From positions 1-32,916 of the forward strand of contig SHLP01000028.1 of assembly GCA_004283055.1 (NCBI GenBank): a stretch of 32,916 nt of DNA. The letters are read 5' to 3'. Source of the stretch: Deltaproteobacteria bacterium. GTDB lineage: Bacteria > Myxococcota_A > Polyangia > Polyangiales > Houyiibacteriaceae. The stretch's first letter is position 1. Each line of letters begins with the position of its first letter. Positions 24,078 through 32,797 of the stretch are shown here, piece by piece. The notes beneath the pieces are model-generated. The model was not told the origin of the DNA and did not search any database. It worked only from the letters and a program-made list of their open reading frames with translations. The translations under genes and the position numbers were made by a program.

Positions 24078-26663
24078 ATGACCAATCTGCCGGAGCTCGC
24101 GCGGCGGTCACCGACGCCAGCGCCTTATTCGCCCAACGCGATCCTAAGATGGCTCTACCGGCGCTTCTTCGCACACATCCGCGTCGACGAGAACTGGAGC
24201 CGGGGCGTACGAGAGGCCGCGAGCCAGGGCGTCGTGGTCTACGTGATGCGATCTCTCTCGTTCCTAGACTTCCTCTGCCTCGACTTCCTCTTGAAAAAGT
24301 TCGGTTTGCCCTTGGTTCGATTCGTCAATGACCTCGGTCTGTGGATCCTCGAACCGTTTGGCAAGGGCGAGCGTAGGCTCAGTCTGAGGCGACAGATTCC
24401 CGAAGCGCAGGCGCTCGAGCAAACCGTCGGTGATGGGTACAGCGCGCTGCTCTTCCTTCGAAGGCCGCCAAAGTTTGGCAGCCAGGCCCGCCGTGGCCGT
24501 GAGCTCGACGTCGATTTGATCGAAACTCTCGTCGCAAAACAGCGAACCAACCCGCAGCCCATTCTTTTGGTCCCGCAAACGTTCGTCTGGAGCAAGCAAG
24601 CAGGGACTGCGAGTCCGAGCCTGCTCGATCTTCTCTTTGGACCGGTGCAGTGGCCAGGCCGGGTGCGTGTGTTTTGTCAATTCCTGCTGAACTATCGAGA
24701 CGCCAAATTGCGTTCGGGTGAGCCCTTCAATCTTCACGACTTTCTCGAGAAGAACCCCGAGCTGACGGACAGCGACGCTGCAGACAAGGTCCGATACGCC
24801 CTACTGCGGCGAATGGAGCGGGACCGGGCGGTGATCATCGGCCCAATGAAGAAGACGACCGCTCGCATCCAAGACGAGCTGCTGCGGAGCCCTCGAGTAC
24901 GGACTCACATCGAGCAGTATGCGCGGGAAAACGGGCTTTCGTACGCCAAGGCTGAGCAAGTTGCCCACAAACAGCTACGCAAGCTCTGCGCGAAGCCGAG
25001 CCTGTTCGTCGTAGACCTGATGCACCGGTTCCTCACCTGGGTCTGGTCGAAAATGTACGACGGCGTCGTCATCGACCAAGAAGGCGTAGAACGTGTCCGT
25101 GAGGCCGCCCGTGATGCCTCTCTCATCCTTCTACCCAGCCACAAGAGCCACATCGACTACCTCGTCTTGAGCGACATGCTGTACGGCAATGCGCTGATGC
25201 CGCCCGTGATCGCGGCCGGAGAGAACCTGAGCTTTTGGCCCATCGGCCCGATCTTGCGCCGGGGCGGCGCCTTCTTCATTCGACGAAGCTTTCAAGACGA
25301 TTCGCTGTACCCGGTGCTGGTCGAAGCTTACATGCGAAAATTGATCGCGGAGGGCTTCACTCTCGAGTTCTTCCTGGAGGGCGGCCGGTCGCGAACCGGC
25401 AAGGCGCTCCCTCCAAAGTACGGGCTCTTGTCGATGGCCTTCGACTCGGCGTCGAAGCTTCGCGGTACCAAGGTCAAGCTCGTTCCAATTTCCATTGGCT
25501 ACGAGCGAATCATAGAAGAACGCTCCTTCGTCCACGAGCTCTCGGGCGGCGACAAGCAATCGGAAAACGTCGGAGACCTACTCAAGAGCTCGAGCGTCCT
25601 CCGGTCGAAATGGGGACGGCTTTACGTTCAGTTCGGCGAAATCATCGACTTGAATGAATTCACCGAAAATGCGCTGAAGCGGGCAGACGGCGGGCTGCCA
25701 GAATCCGACACCGCGACGGGGGACCCGACACGGAGCGCGGTGCGCGCCTTGGCCCACAAAGTCATGTACTCGATCAACGAGGTGACGGTGGTGACGCCAG
25801 CGGCCTTGGTCGCTACGGCGCTCCTGAGTCATCAGAAACGCGGCATGACTCGAGCCTCGTTGCTCAGCGCTTGCCAAGACCTGCTGGTCACACTCGACAC
25901 GATGAACGCCCGCATCGCTCATCAGCTACGCATCGGCGATTCGCGCATTCGCGAAGACACGATCGACGAAGCGCTGCACTTGTTTCTGGACGCCCGGCTG
26001 ATCATCGCTCACGACACCGGTCCGGAGCCGATCTACACGATCGATTCTGAGCGCAGAATCGCCCTCGAGTACTACCAGAATACGATCATCCACTTCTTCG
26101 TGCCGCGTGCCCTGATCGCGGCTGGCCTGCTCGTGGACATGGATCAATGGGTCGACATCGCTCGCCTCAACGATCGCGTGCAGCAGCTGTCGCGGGTCTT
26201 CAAACACGAGTTCATTTACCGGACCGATGCCACGTTCGACCAGATCTTCGAGGATGCGCTCCACGAAATGGTCGAGGCGGGCGAGATCGAGGTTCGCAAG
26301 GGCTATGCGCAAGCGACCGAGGGGGCCATGCGACATCGGCTCGAGCGGTACGCCGTGATGCTGCAGACCTTCTTCGAAAGCTACCTACTCGCGCTGCGCG
26401 GCGCCGAAATCGTCCTCGATGGGCCGATACCGAAGAAGGACTGGTACAAACGTACCCTCGCGCTCGGGCAACAGATGTACCTGGCGGGCGAGATCGAGCG
26501 CCGCGAGTCTCTGTCCAAGCTCAAGCTCGAAACGGCGCTCAAGGCGCTCCAGGACTACGAGCTCGTCCGGCTGAACGATGACATTCTCGAGCGCGGCGAG
26601 GGCGTCGAAGGCGTGAGCGACCTGCACGACCTAGAGCCGAAGCTGACCGGGTTCCTTCGCTGA
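24078..26663 (+). CDS. plsB: Glycerol-3-phosphate 1-O-acyltransferase PlsB
   Basis: An 861-residue acyltransferase that adds the first acyl chain to glycerol 3-phosphate in phospholipid synthesis at the inner membrane. The four acyltransferase blocks are recognisable: HKSHIDYL at residues 355-362 (catalytic His355 and Asp360), GGAFFIRRSF, FLEGGRSRTGKALPPKYGLL and VPISIGYERI. The length and the large N-terminal and C-terminal regions match PlsB rather than the short PlsC/PlsY route. The ATG at 24078 fits the family start. Its last 33 bases overlap the convergent DUF2400 gene. In E. coli PlsB accepts acyl-ACP and acyl-CoA. Confidence 0.96.
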   Translation: MTNLPELARRSPTPAPYSPNAILRWLYRRFFAHIRVDENWSRGVREAASQGVVVYVMRSLSFLDFLCLDFLLKKFGLPLVRFVNDLGLWILEPFGKGERRLSLRRQIPEAQALEQTVGDGYSALLFLRRPPKFGSQARRGRELDVDLIETLVAKQRTNPQPILLVPQTFVWSKQAGTASPSLLDLLFGPVQWPGRVRVFCQFLLNYRDAKLRSGEPFNLHDFLEKNPELTDSDAADKVRYALLRRMERDRAVIIGPMKKTTARIQDELLRSPRVRTHIEQYARENGLSYAKAEQVAHKQLRKLCAKPSLFVVDLMHRFLTWVWSKMYDGVVIDQEGVERVREAARDASLILLPSHKSHIDYLVLSDMLYGNALMPPVIAAGENLSFWPIGPILRRGGAFFIRRSFQDDSLYPVLVEAYMRKLIAEGFTLEFFLEGGRSRTGKALPPKYGLLSMAFDSASKLRGTKVKLVPISIGYERIIEERSFVHELSGGDKQSENVGDLLKSSSVLRSKWGRLYVQFGEIIDLNEFTENALKRADGGLPESDTATGDPTRSAVRALAHKVMYSINEVTVVTPAALVATALLSHQKRGMTRASLLSACQDLLVTLDTMNARIAHQLRIGDSRIREDTIDEALHLFLDARLIIAHDTGPEPIYTIDSERRIALEYYQNTIIHFFVPRALIAAGLLVDMDQWVDIARLNDRVQQLSRVFKHEFIYRTDATFDQIFEDALHEMVEAGEIEVRKGYAQATEGAMRHRLERYAVMLQTFFESYLLALRGAEIVLDGPIPKKDWYKRTLALGQQMYLAGEIERRESLSKLKLETALKALQDYELVRLNDDILERGEGVEGVSDLHDLEPKLTGFLR

Positions 26664-27506
26664 GGGGCTCGCGCGGCTCGTCTTCCAGACGCTGCACACC
26701 TCTCGGAGAACGCACTGCTCGCACTTGGTCAGGTCTCGGCGGCTGGGGCAGTCTCGCGACACACCCAAGTGGCAGAGCGCGAAATCGTACTTGACCGGAT
26801 CCTCCGAATCGAACTCGCGTAGCGCGGCCGTGATTTCTTCGGCGGTCGCCCAAGTCGCAGTGCGGCGATTGGTCAGCCCGAGATTGCGGCTGATGCGGAG
26901 GATGTGAGTGTCGACGGGAATCAGCAATACCGAAGGGCCGATGGGCCAGAGGCCCAGGTCGACTCCATCGGCCGAGCGGATCATCCAGCGGGCATAGAGA
27001 GCCAGGCGCTTGCATGCGCTGCCAGCGCGGGGATCGCTGATGAGGTGGCGCAAGCTCCGGCTTTGAGTCTCGCCTCGGAGCGCGTCGGCCAAACGCGCCA
27101 GGCTCTCGCGAAAAACCCCATCGCTCGCGTCGTGAAACGCCGCGAACGCGTTGCCGATGCTCCCATGGTCGCGAACCAACGCGCCCGCACGAGCCAACAT
27201 CGCGGCAAGATGCTCGCCGCGATAGATGCGGTGCGCAAAACCCCGAAATCGATGGCGGAGCTCTGCCTCATCAGAGCCCGTGACGATTCGCGAAGGCTCC
27301 GGACCGAGAGCTGCGAGCGCTCGATCGATGCTTCGCCCTGCCGAGACGGCGTTTCCAAAGGCGAGGCTTGCGGAAATGAGGCCGACGATCTCCTGGTCGC
27401 GTGACTCTCGATAGCGGTGGACGAAATCGACCGGGTCGCGCCGGCGTCTAGACTCCATGTCGCATTCCGCAAGCAGTCCGTCGAGGTGTTCTTGGATGCG
27501 GTCCAC
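26631..27506 (-). CDS. DUF2400 (TIGR02757) family protein
   Basis: A protein of about 291 residues in the DUF2400 family of unknown function. Recognisable stretches are DPVDFVHRY near the N terminus, EIVGLISASLAFGNAVS, and LFIPVDTHILRISRNLGL-type sequence (here LLIPVDTHILRISR) near residue 200, which recalls the helix-hairpin-helix core of the HhH-GPD DNA glycosylases. The end carries a Cys cluster, C-x8-C-x8-C-x2-C-x5-C, like the iron-sulfur loop of endonuclease III, so a DNA-repair-like role is conceivable but unproven. GTG at 27506 fits the family start. The frame is open to a TTG at 27551, which would overlap the divergent lipoprotein gene. It overlaps plsB by 33 bases at the 3' end. Confidence 0.85.
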   Translation of the reverse strand: MDRIQEHLDGLLAECDMESRRRRDPVDFVHRYRESRDQEIVGLISASLAFGNAVSAGRSIDRALAALGPEPSRIVTGSDEAELRHRFRGFAHRIYRGEHLAAMLARAGALVRDHGSIGNAFAAFHDASDGVFRESLARLADALRGETQSRSLRHLISDPRAGSACKRLALYARWMIRSADGVDLGLWPIGPSVLLIPVDTHILRISRNLGLTNRRTATWATAEEITAALREFDSEDPVKYDFALCHLGVSRDCPSRRDLTKCEQCVLREVCSVWKTSRASPSAKEPGQLRL

Positions 27507-27520
27507 TTCGCTGAGGTTCT

Positions 27521-27529
27521 TGCTATATT
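27521..27529 (+). promoter_or_regulatory. Extended -10 promoter element before the lipoprotein gene
   Basis: TGCTATATT is an extended -10 (TGn followed by TATATT) lying 16 bases before the ATG at 27545. No clear -35 is seen, as is usual with extended -10 promoters. It would give a very short leader. Confidence 0.45.
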
Positions 27530-27544
27530 GCCGAGCTAGCCGCA

Positions 27545-28090
27545 ATGACAACGAACCGTCTTCCCAAAATCGCCCTGTGCCTCGTCACGATCCTCGTTTT
27601 GATCGCCGCGGGCTGCGCACGCGAAACGGGCAGCGCTCAAAAGACCACGCGGGCGTCGCAGTCGGCTCCCCGGCTCGACCTCAGCCTGCGTTTGACCGAC
27701 GGCCGCTGGGTGGAGCTGGCCGAGCTTCGCGGCACTCCCGTGCTTGTCTTCGTGTTCGCCACCTTCGACGCGGTCAGTCAGGCATCGCTCAAGTCGCTTC
27801 GACCCTTCGTGCCGCAGCATCCAGAGCTCGTTGTCGTTGGGGTTGCGGCACAACCAAGAGCAGGCCAACTCATCGAAGCGTGGGACTATGCGCTCGACCC
27901 GCCTTTCGTGCTCGGTTCAAATCCGTACGGTCTCGTCGAAAACGGAGAGAGCGCGCTCGGAAAGATCGAGACCGTACCAACGTACATTCTCTATGACGAC
28001 AATGGATACGAGATCGCCCGAACGACCGGCTTGCTGAGTGAAGCCGATCTCGCTCGACTCGTGAAACCCCTGTCCCGACCGGCCGACTAG
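27545..28090 (+). CDS. Thioredoxin-like lipoprotein without catalytic cysteines
   Basis: A 181-residue protein. The N terminus is a lipoprotein signal, with basic residues, a hydrophobic core and the lipobox LIAAGC ending at Cys24. The mature part follows the redoxin/TlpA pattern: LSLRLTDGRWVELAELRGTP, a core strand VLVFVFATF, and the cis-proline loop ETVPTYILYDDNG around Pro145. At the place where the CxxC motif is expected (residues 71-80, FATFDAVSQA) there is no cysteine, and the mature protein has none besides the lipid-bearing Cys24. It therefore cannot act as a thiol oxidoreductase, and a binding or scaffold role is more likely. The final residues overlap the convergent ptsI gene by four bases. 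Confidence 0.82.
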   Translation: MTTNRLPKIALCLVTILVLIAAGCARETGSAQKTTRASQSAPRLDLSLRLTDGRWVELAELRGTPVLVFVFATFDAVSQASLKSLRPFVPQHPELVVVGVAAQPRAGQLIEAWDYALDPPFVLGSNPYGLVENGESALGKIETVPTYILYDDNGYEIARTTGLLSEADLARLVKPLSRPAD

Positions 28091-29787
28091 ACGAGCCCTT
28101 GGGCTTTCCATAGGGCGCCGAGTGAGGGTTCGAGACGCTCCAGCAGCAGCTCTCGAACCTCGTCGGCAGAAACGCATTCGAGGGCGTCGTGCGCAGCCTG
28201 TCCCGCCGCCTCGAGATCGACGTTGCGAATCACGGCACGCGCGAGCGGGACGAAGCCAACCGGCACCGAGACGTGGCGGTAGCCCAGCCCTAGCGCCAGG
28301 CCCAGCGAAACGGGATCGGCGGCCATGCCGCCGCACATCGAACACGGAATCTCGGCAGCACGCGCGGCGGAGATGGCTCGTTCGAGGAGCGTGAGAACCG
28401 CGGGGTCGAGCGGCCCGGCAACACAGTGCCCGTGGTGCCGATCTACGGCCAGGGCGTGCTGGGCCAGATCGTTGGTGCCCACTGCGAAGAAGTCTGCATC
28501 CTTCGCAAAGCGATCGGCCAGCAGGGCCGCGGACGGCACTTCGACCATCATGCCCACCGGCAGAGGCGCGAGCCTGGCGGATTGATCCCGCAGCATGGCT
28601 CTGCATTGGTCGACCCGGGCTCGAGCCGCACGAAACTCCGTGAGGGTCGCGATCATCGGGAACATGAGCGCGACCGGCCCCTCCGCGCTCGCGCGCAGCA
28701 CCGCCCTGATCTGGGTCTCGAGCCACGCGTCTTCCTGTCCTGCAACGCCGTTCAGCCGTAGGCGCTTGTCTCCGCGCCAATCGAAGGTCCGGAACACGAC
28801 TCGCTTCGGAGTCATTGCCCGGATGACTCCGCGGTACAAGTCGAGCTGATCTTCTTCGGATGGCGGCTCGCGCCGATCGAGGCACATGAACTCGGTCCGG
28901 TAGAGTCCGATACCGTCGGCTGCGTTCTCGACAGCGGCCGCGACCTCGGTCGGAAGCTCGATGTTGGCGGTGACCGATATGGAAACCCCATCTTGGGTGA
29001 CTGCGTTCCTCGGGCGCTCGGCTTTCAAAAACGCGACGAACCGATCTCGCCGCCGCTCTGCCGCGCGCCTTTGCTCGGGAGACGCGTCCAACGTGACTTC
29101 GCCAGAGAAGCCATCGACCAGAACCAGGTCGCCGTCTTCGATGTCGGTTGGCAGCGGACCTAGTCCCACGACTGCGGCTACACCAAAAGTGCGAGCGAGA
29201 ATCGCGGTATGACTGCTGCCGCCACCGTGCTCCGTCACGAGCCCGACCGTTGGCGGCGCCAAGACGTGCACCGCATCGGCTGGCGTCAGGTCACGCGCGA
29301 TGATGACGGTCGGACCGTCGACGTTCAATTTGCGTGGCTGTTGGCCACTCAGGTGGCGAAGCAAGTGCTCTTTGACGTGATCGATGTCGCTCGCACGTTC
29401 TTGGAAGTACGAGGAAGGGTCCTCGAGGAGTGGCTTCTTGAGTCGCTCAGTGACTTCTGACAAGGCCCACTCCGCGTTGACTCTCTTTTCACGAATCACG
29501 TTCGAAACCGCGTCGACGAGGAGCGCGTCGCCATGCATCAGGAGGTGGACGTCGAGAATCGGCGCATAGGTCGGTCCGTGCTTTTGCGTCAGCTCCCGTT
29601 TGGCCGCTTCGATCTCCGCACCTGAGCTCGACACGGCACTCGCGAATCGCGCGAGCTCGGCCGAAACGGCTGCCGGCTCGATCTGTCGACGGGGGCAGCG
29701 GCGCCGTTCCCATCCGACCAGCCTTGCGCGGCCGACGGCTACCCCGAGCGACGCCGCCGTTCCGCGGAGATGGGATGGCTCACTCAC
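28087..29787 (-). CDS. ptsI: PTS enzyme I (phosphoenolpyruvate--protein phosphotransferase)
   Basis: A 566-residue enzyme I that autophosphorylates from phosphoenolpyruvate and passes the phosphate to HPr. The N-terminal half has the HPr-binding helical domain and the phosphohistidine His193 in GGGSSHTAILAR. The C-terminal PEP-binding barrel has GIGLYRTEFMCLDR, VFRTFDWRGDK, MMVEVPSAALLAD, GTNDLAQHALAVDR and the active-site cysteine motif PCSMCGGMA. There is no N-terminal GAF domain, so it is of the PtsI rather than the PtsP type. The GTG at 29787 has GGAG five bases upstream and overlaps the ptsH stop in GTGA; an ATG-like start 12 codons upstream is unnecessary. The usual PTS substrate enzymes are absent nearby. 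Confidence 0.93.
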   Translation of the reverse strand: MSEPSHLRGTAASLGVAVGRARLVGWERRRCPRRQIEPAAVSAELARFASAVSSSGAEIEAAKRELTQKHGPTYAPILDVHLLMHGDALLVDAVSNVIREKRVNAEWALSEVTERLKKPLLEDPSSYFQERASDIDHVKEHLLRHLSGQQPRKLNVDGPTVIIARDLTPADAVHVLAPPTVGLVTEHGGGSSHTAILARTFGVAAVVGLGPLPTDIEDGDLVLVDGFSGEVTLDASPEQRRAAERRRDRFVAFLKAERPRNAVTQDGVSISVTANIELPTEVAAAVENAADGIGLYRTEFMCLDRREPPSEEDQLDLYRGVIRAMTPKRVVFRTFDWRGDKRLRLNGVAGQEDAWLETQIRAVLRASAEGPVALMFPMIATLTEFRAARARVDQCRAMLRDQSARLAPLPVGMMVEVPSAALLADRFAKDADFFAVGTNDLAQHALAVDRHHGHCVAGPLDPAVLTLLERAISAARAAEIPCSMCGGMAADPVSLGLALGLGYRHVSVPVGFVPLARAVIRNVDLEAAGQAAHDALECVSADEVRELLLERLEPSLGALWKAQGLV

Positions 29788-30062
29788 TGGAGCTCCCCGA
29801 AACCATCGGCGACTAGGGCACACAGCGCCGCGAGGGCAGACTGCGCGTCCGCGCCGGTTGCCCGAAACGTAACGCTCGCGCCTTGCCCGCTGCAGAGCAG
29901 GAGCACACCCATGATGCTCTTCGCGTCAGCCACCTGATCGCCTTTGCTGATCTCAATTTGAGACTCGAATCGGTTCGCCAGGTTGACGAGCTTCGCCGCC
30001 GCCCTGGCGTGGAGACCCAGTCGATTTGGAACCTCGACGGTGCCGGACAAGGTCGCGGTCAC
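29784..30062 (-). CDS. ptsH: Phosphocarrier protein HPr
   Basis: A 92-residue HPr. The phosphorylated histidine is His18 in VPNRLGLHARAAAKL. The HprK target serine is Ser49 in DAKSIMGVLLL, so both phosphorylation sites are present. The GTG at 30062 is chosen because the family starts here and it overlaps the rapZ stop as GTGA. A longer frame upstream reads through rapZ and is not conserved. HPr carries phosphate from EI to EIIA-type acceptors, here probably PtsN. Confidence 0.94.
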   Translation of the reverse strand: MTATLSGTVEVPNRLGLHARAAAKLVNLANRFESQIEISKGDQVADAKSIMGVLLLCSGQGASVTFRATGADAQSALAALCALVADGFGELQ

Positions 30063-30928
30063 GAACCTGTCCGCTGGACGTCTCGATGAGACACCACGAC
30101 TTCGTGAGGCCCGCCGAGCTGATGCCCGAGCTCTTCGGCCATGGCCACGGACCTGTGCCTGCCCCCGGTGCAACCCACCGCCACCGTCAGGTACGCCTTC
30201 CCTTCTCGGGCGTACTGCGGAATGAGGTAGTCGAGCAGCGGCCTCAGGTGCCGAAGCAAATCTTGGGTCTCCGGAGCGTTCATCACGTAGGTAGACACCT
30301 CGGGGTCCATCCCCGTCTTCGGCCGAAGCGCATCGACGAAGTGGGGATTGGGCAAGAACCGAAGGTCGAAGACCAAATCGGCGTCTACGGGGACCCCGTA
30401 CTTGAAGCCAAACGAGAGGAGACGCACGAGCATGGACGGCCGGCCCGGATCGCGCCCGACGTACTCGATGAGCCGGCGGCGAAGATCGTGAACGCTGTAT
30501 TCGGTCGTGTCGACCACGACATCTGCGCGGGCTCGAAGTCCCGAGAGGCGCTCTCGTTCCCGACTGATCGCGCCGTGCAGGTCACCCGAGCGCGAAAGTG
30601 CGTGAGGCCGTCGCGTTTCGCTGAAACGGCGAACGAGAACGTCGTCAGCACAATCGAGAAAGATGACCTGTACTCGATGCCCGAGCGCCTCGAGCTCGGA
30701 GAGGGTTTCTTCGGCACCACTGAGAAAGGCGCCTGTTCGAACGTCGATGCCCAAACCAATTCGCTCGAGCTTCCCCTCCCGGTCGACGAGGCCGATCAGC
30801 GCCAAAGCCAAGCCGGGAGGCAAGTTGTCCACGCAGAAGAAGCCAGCGTCCTCGAGCACCCGGAGCGCTGTGCTTCTGCCGGCGCCCGAGAGACCCGTCA
30901 CCACGATGATGTGAGGGCGTGCGGTCAC
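30059..30928 (-). CDS. rapZ: RapZ family RNase adapter / nucleotide-binding protein
   Basis: A 289-residue protein of the RapZ (YvcJ/YhbJ) family. A Walker A loop, GLSGAGRST, is at residues 12-20, and FFCVDNLPPGL follows near residue 29. The C-terminal half contains YGVPVDADLVFDLRFLPNPHF and the GCTGGRHRSVAMAEEL signature. In E. coli RapZ binds the sRNA GlmZ and guides RNase E to it in response to glucosamine 6-phosphate; other members bind and hydrolyse nucleotides. The RNA role here is unproven. The GTG start overlaps the hprK stop, and its stop overlaps the ptsH start, both as GTGA. The hprK-rapZ-ptsH neighbourhood is typical of proteobacteria with regulatory PTS. Confidence 0.93.
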   Translation of the reverse strand: MTARPHIIVVTGLSGAGRSTALRVLEDAGFFCVDNLPPGLALALIGLVDREGKLERIGLGIDVRTGAFLSGAEETLSELEALGHRVQVIFLDCADDVLVRRFSETRRPHALSRSGDLHGAISRERERLSGLRARADVVVDTTEYSVHDLRRRLIEYVGRDPGRPSMLVRLLSFGFKYGVPVDADLVFDLRFLPNPHFVDALRPKTGMDPEVSTYVMNAPETQDLLRHLRPLLDYLIPQYAREGKAYLTVAVGCTGGRHRSVAMAEELGHQLGGPHEVVVSHRDVQRTGS

Positions 30929-31926
30929 CGGGCGGGCCCCCGGCCGGGCTCTTCCACGTCCTCCATCAAGGTATTGATGAACTTCTGCGCGCCGTGATGC
31001 CCAGCGGCCTTGAGGATGTGATTGCGTGCCGCGACCTCCAAAATGACGGCCATATTGCGCCCAGGACGAACCGGGATGCGCAGCATTGGGATCGGCACAC
31101 CCAATATCTCGATGGTGGAGTCGTCCAGGCCAAGACGCTCAAAGGGCTCGTCGTCGCTCCAGGGACAGATCTCGACTACGAGCTGCACCGTTTTTTCGGA
31201 TCGGACCGCATTGGCTCCAAATAAGTCACGAACGTTGATGATCCCGATGCCGCGGACCTCCAAGTGATTGCGGAGCGGTGCGGGGGCCCGACCGAGAACC
31301 CGCTCCGATGGAAGCAGCGAGAGGATGACCTGATCATCGGCGACGAAGCGATGCCCACGCTCGACTAGAAAGAGCGCGCACTCGCTCTTTCCGATGCCGC
31401 TCGGCCCGAGGAGCAGAGTCCCGATGCCGTGAACGTCCATGAGCACGCCGTGACGGGTTTCGGACGGTGCGAGAACGCCATCGAGCGCCAAATGAATCGC
31501 CTGAATCGTCCGGCTCGAGCGAGGCTCGGCGACGGCGAGAGGCGTAGACGTTGCCTTTGCTATCTCGATCAACGCGGGCGGCGGCTCGACGCCACGCGTG
31601 ACCACGACCAGCGAAAGCCCGAGCCCGAACAGTACGCGAAGGCGATCTCGCTGCTCCCGAGGCGACAAGCCCTCGAGAAACGTGATCTCGGTTTCTCCGA
31701 GAATCTGGACGCGTGTTGGAACCACGCCATGGGTGTGACCCACGAGCACGAGGCCCGGCTTCTGTACCCGTGGATGATCGAGTGTGCGGTCTTGCCCCTC
31801 CTCGCCGGCGACCAAGCGGATGATGGCATTGAGGCGCGGCTCGGCTAGCAAGCTCGCGACCGTAATACCGCGTTCGACGCGCATACTCGGAAGGCCGCCA
31901 TGCGGCGAAGAGGAGGACTGGGTCAC
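30925..31926 (-). CDS. hprK: HPr kinase/phosphorylase
   Basis: A 333-residue bifunctional enzyme that phosphorylates Ser of HPr with ATP or pyrophosphate and removes it with inorganic phosphate. The Walker A loop LLGPSGIGKS is at residues 172-181, preceded by MDVHGIGT. The family signature EVRGIGIINVRDLFG lies near residue 245. The N-terminal domain (about residues 17-145) has the usual receiver-like strand pattern. The start is read as GTG at 31926. An ATG at 31884, 14 codons in (MRVERGITVASLL), is an equally good start and neither has a strong ribosome-binding site. Target Ser49 of HPr is intact two genes downstream. Confidence 0.93.
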   Translation of the reverse strand: MTQSSSSPHGGLPSMRVERGITVASLLAEPRLNAIIRLVAGEEGQDRTLDHPRVQKPGLVLVGHTHGVVPTRVQILGETEITFLEGLSPREQRDRLRVLFGLGLSLVVVTRGVEPPPALIEIAKATSTPLAVAEPRSSRTIQAIHLALDGVLAPSETRHGVLMDVHGIGTLLLGPSGIGKSECALFLVERGHRFVADDQVILSLLPSERVLGRAPAPLRNHLEVRGIGIINVRDLFGANAVRSEKTVQLVVEICPWSDDEPFERLGLDDSTIEILGVPIPMLRIPVRPGRNMAVILEVAARNHILKAAGHHGAQKFINTLMEDVEEPGRGPAR

Positions 31927-31962
31927 GAGCGCATCATACGCGAGTGCGCGCTGACTGTCTGC

Positions 31963-32412
31963 TCATCGGCTCTCTGTGAGCACCGTGTAGGCGTCGGCCT
32001 CGTCGACGGCACGCAGGAGCGCGTTGCGCTTTTCTTCGCTTCGGAGAACTCGAGAGACGCCCGCAAGAGCTGCCAGATGCTTCTGAGGCATCGACTTCGG
32101 TCCCACGATGCCCACCAGTATTCTCACCGGCAAGCGGTCGACGGCGTCGAAGTCGACACCAGCGGGGCAGATGGCGACTGCCGCGCGAAGCTCTTCCACT
32201 CCGTCGTATCGGCCATGCGGAATCGCGACGCCGCTGCCGATGCCCGTGCTCGCCAGGCGCTCGCGCTCCTCGAGAACGTCATGGACGACTTCCTCGTTGA
32301 TCGCTCCTTCCGGCATCGTGAGCAGCGCAGCGATTGCGCGCAGGGCGGCGTCCTTGTCGCCGAGCGTCACGCCAATCCGGACGCGTTCAGGATGAAGGAG
32401 GTCAGCCAACAT
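31963..32412 (-). CDS. ptsN: PTS IIA component, nitrogen-regulatory type
   Basis: A 149-residue EIIA of the PtsN/fructose-mannitol family. The phosphohistidine is His66 in SGVAIPHGR. MLADLLHPERV is the normal N terminus, and the ATG at 32412 is preferred over one six codons upstream. It is the terminal acceptor of the phosphate relay and in other bacteria controls potassium uptake, sigma-54-linked and other regulators. It lies between hpf and hprK, the conserved place. Confidence 0.9.
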   Translation of the reverse strand: MLADLLHPERVRIGVTLGDKDAALRAIAALLTMPEGAINEEVVHDVLEERERLASTGIGSGVAIPHGRYDGVEELRAAVAICPAGVDFDAVDRLPVRILVGIVGPKSMPQKHLAALAGVSRVLRSEEKRNALLRAVDEADAYTVLTESR

Positions 32413-32456
32413 GACTGGCAGGCGATACACCAGCCATCAGATGGGTGCAACGCGCG

Positions 32457-32783
32457 TCAGTCTTCAGGATGGCGAAGAGACTCGCCGCTGTTCCGACGGC
32501 GATTGGTCTCTGTTGCCTTCGTGTCGCGAACTTGGCGGTCGATCTTGTCGACCACCTGGTCGATCGTCGTGTACATGTCATCGGACTGACCGTGCCCCGC
32601 GTATTGATGGCCATCGCCGGTCAGGGTCAGATCGACCCGGTGAAGGTGCCGCTCCATGGAGAAGGTAAACTCGGCGTGCAGAGGCGAGCGGATATACTTC
32701 TGGACTTTCGCGATCTTGTCGGATGCGTGGTTCTTGATGGCGTCCGACGACTCCATGTTGCGAAATGTGTAGCTAATGCGCAT
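32457..32783 (-). CDS. hpf: Ribosome hibernation promoting factor
   Basis: A 108-residue short-form HPF/RaiA protein that binds the 30S subunit in stationary phase and aids dimer formation or inactivation. The family opening MRISYTFRNMESSDAIKNHASDKIAKVQKY and the VDLTLTGDGH and DDMYTTIDQVVDKIDRQV stretches are clear. The chain lacks the C-terminal extension of long HPF. It follows rpoN by 14 bases, as in many proteobacteria. Confidence 0.94.
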   Translation of the reverse strand: MRISYTFRNMESSDAIKNHASDKIAKVQKYIRSPLHAEFTFSMERHLHRVDLTLTGDGHQYAGHGQSDDMYTTIDQVVDKIDRQVRDTKATETNRRRNSGESLRHPED

Positions 32784-32797
32784 CGAACCTCCAGCAG

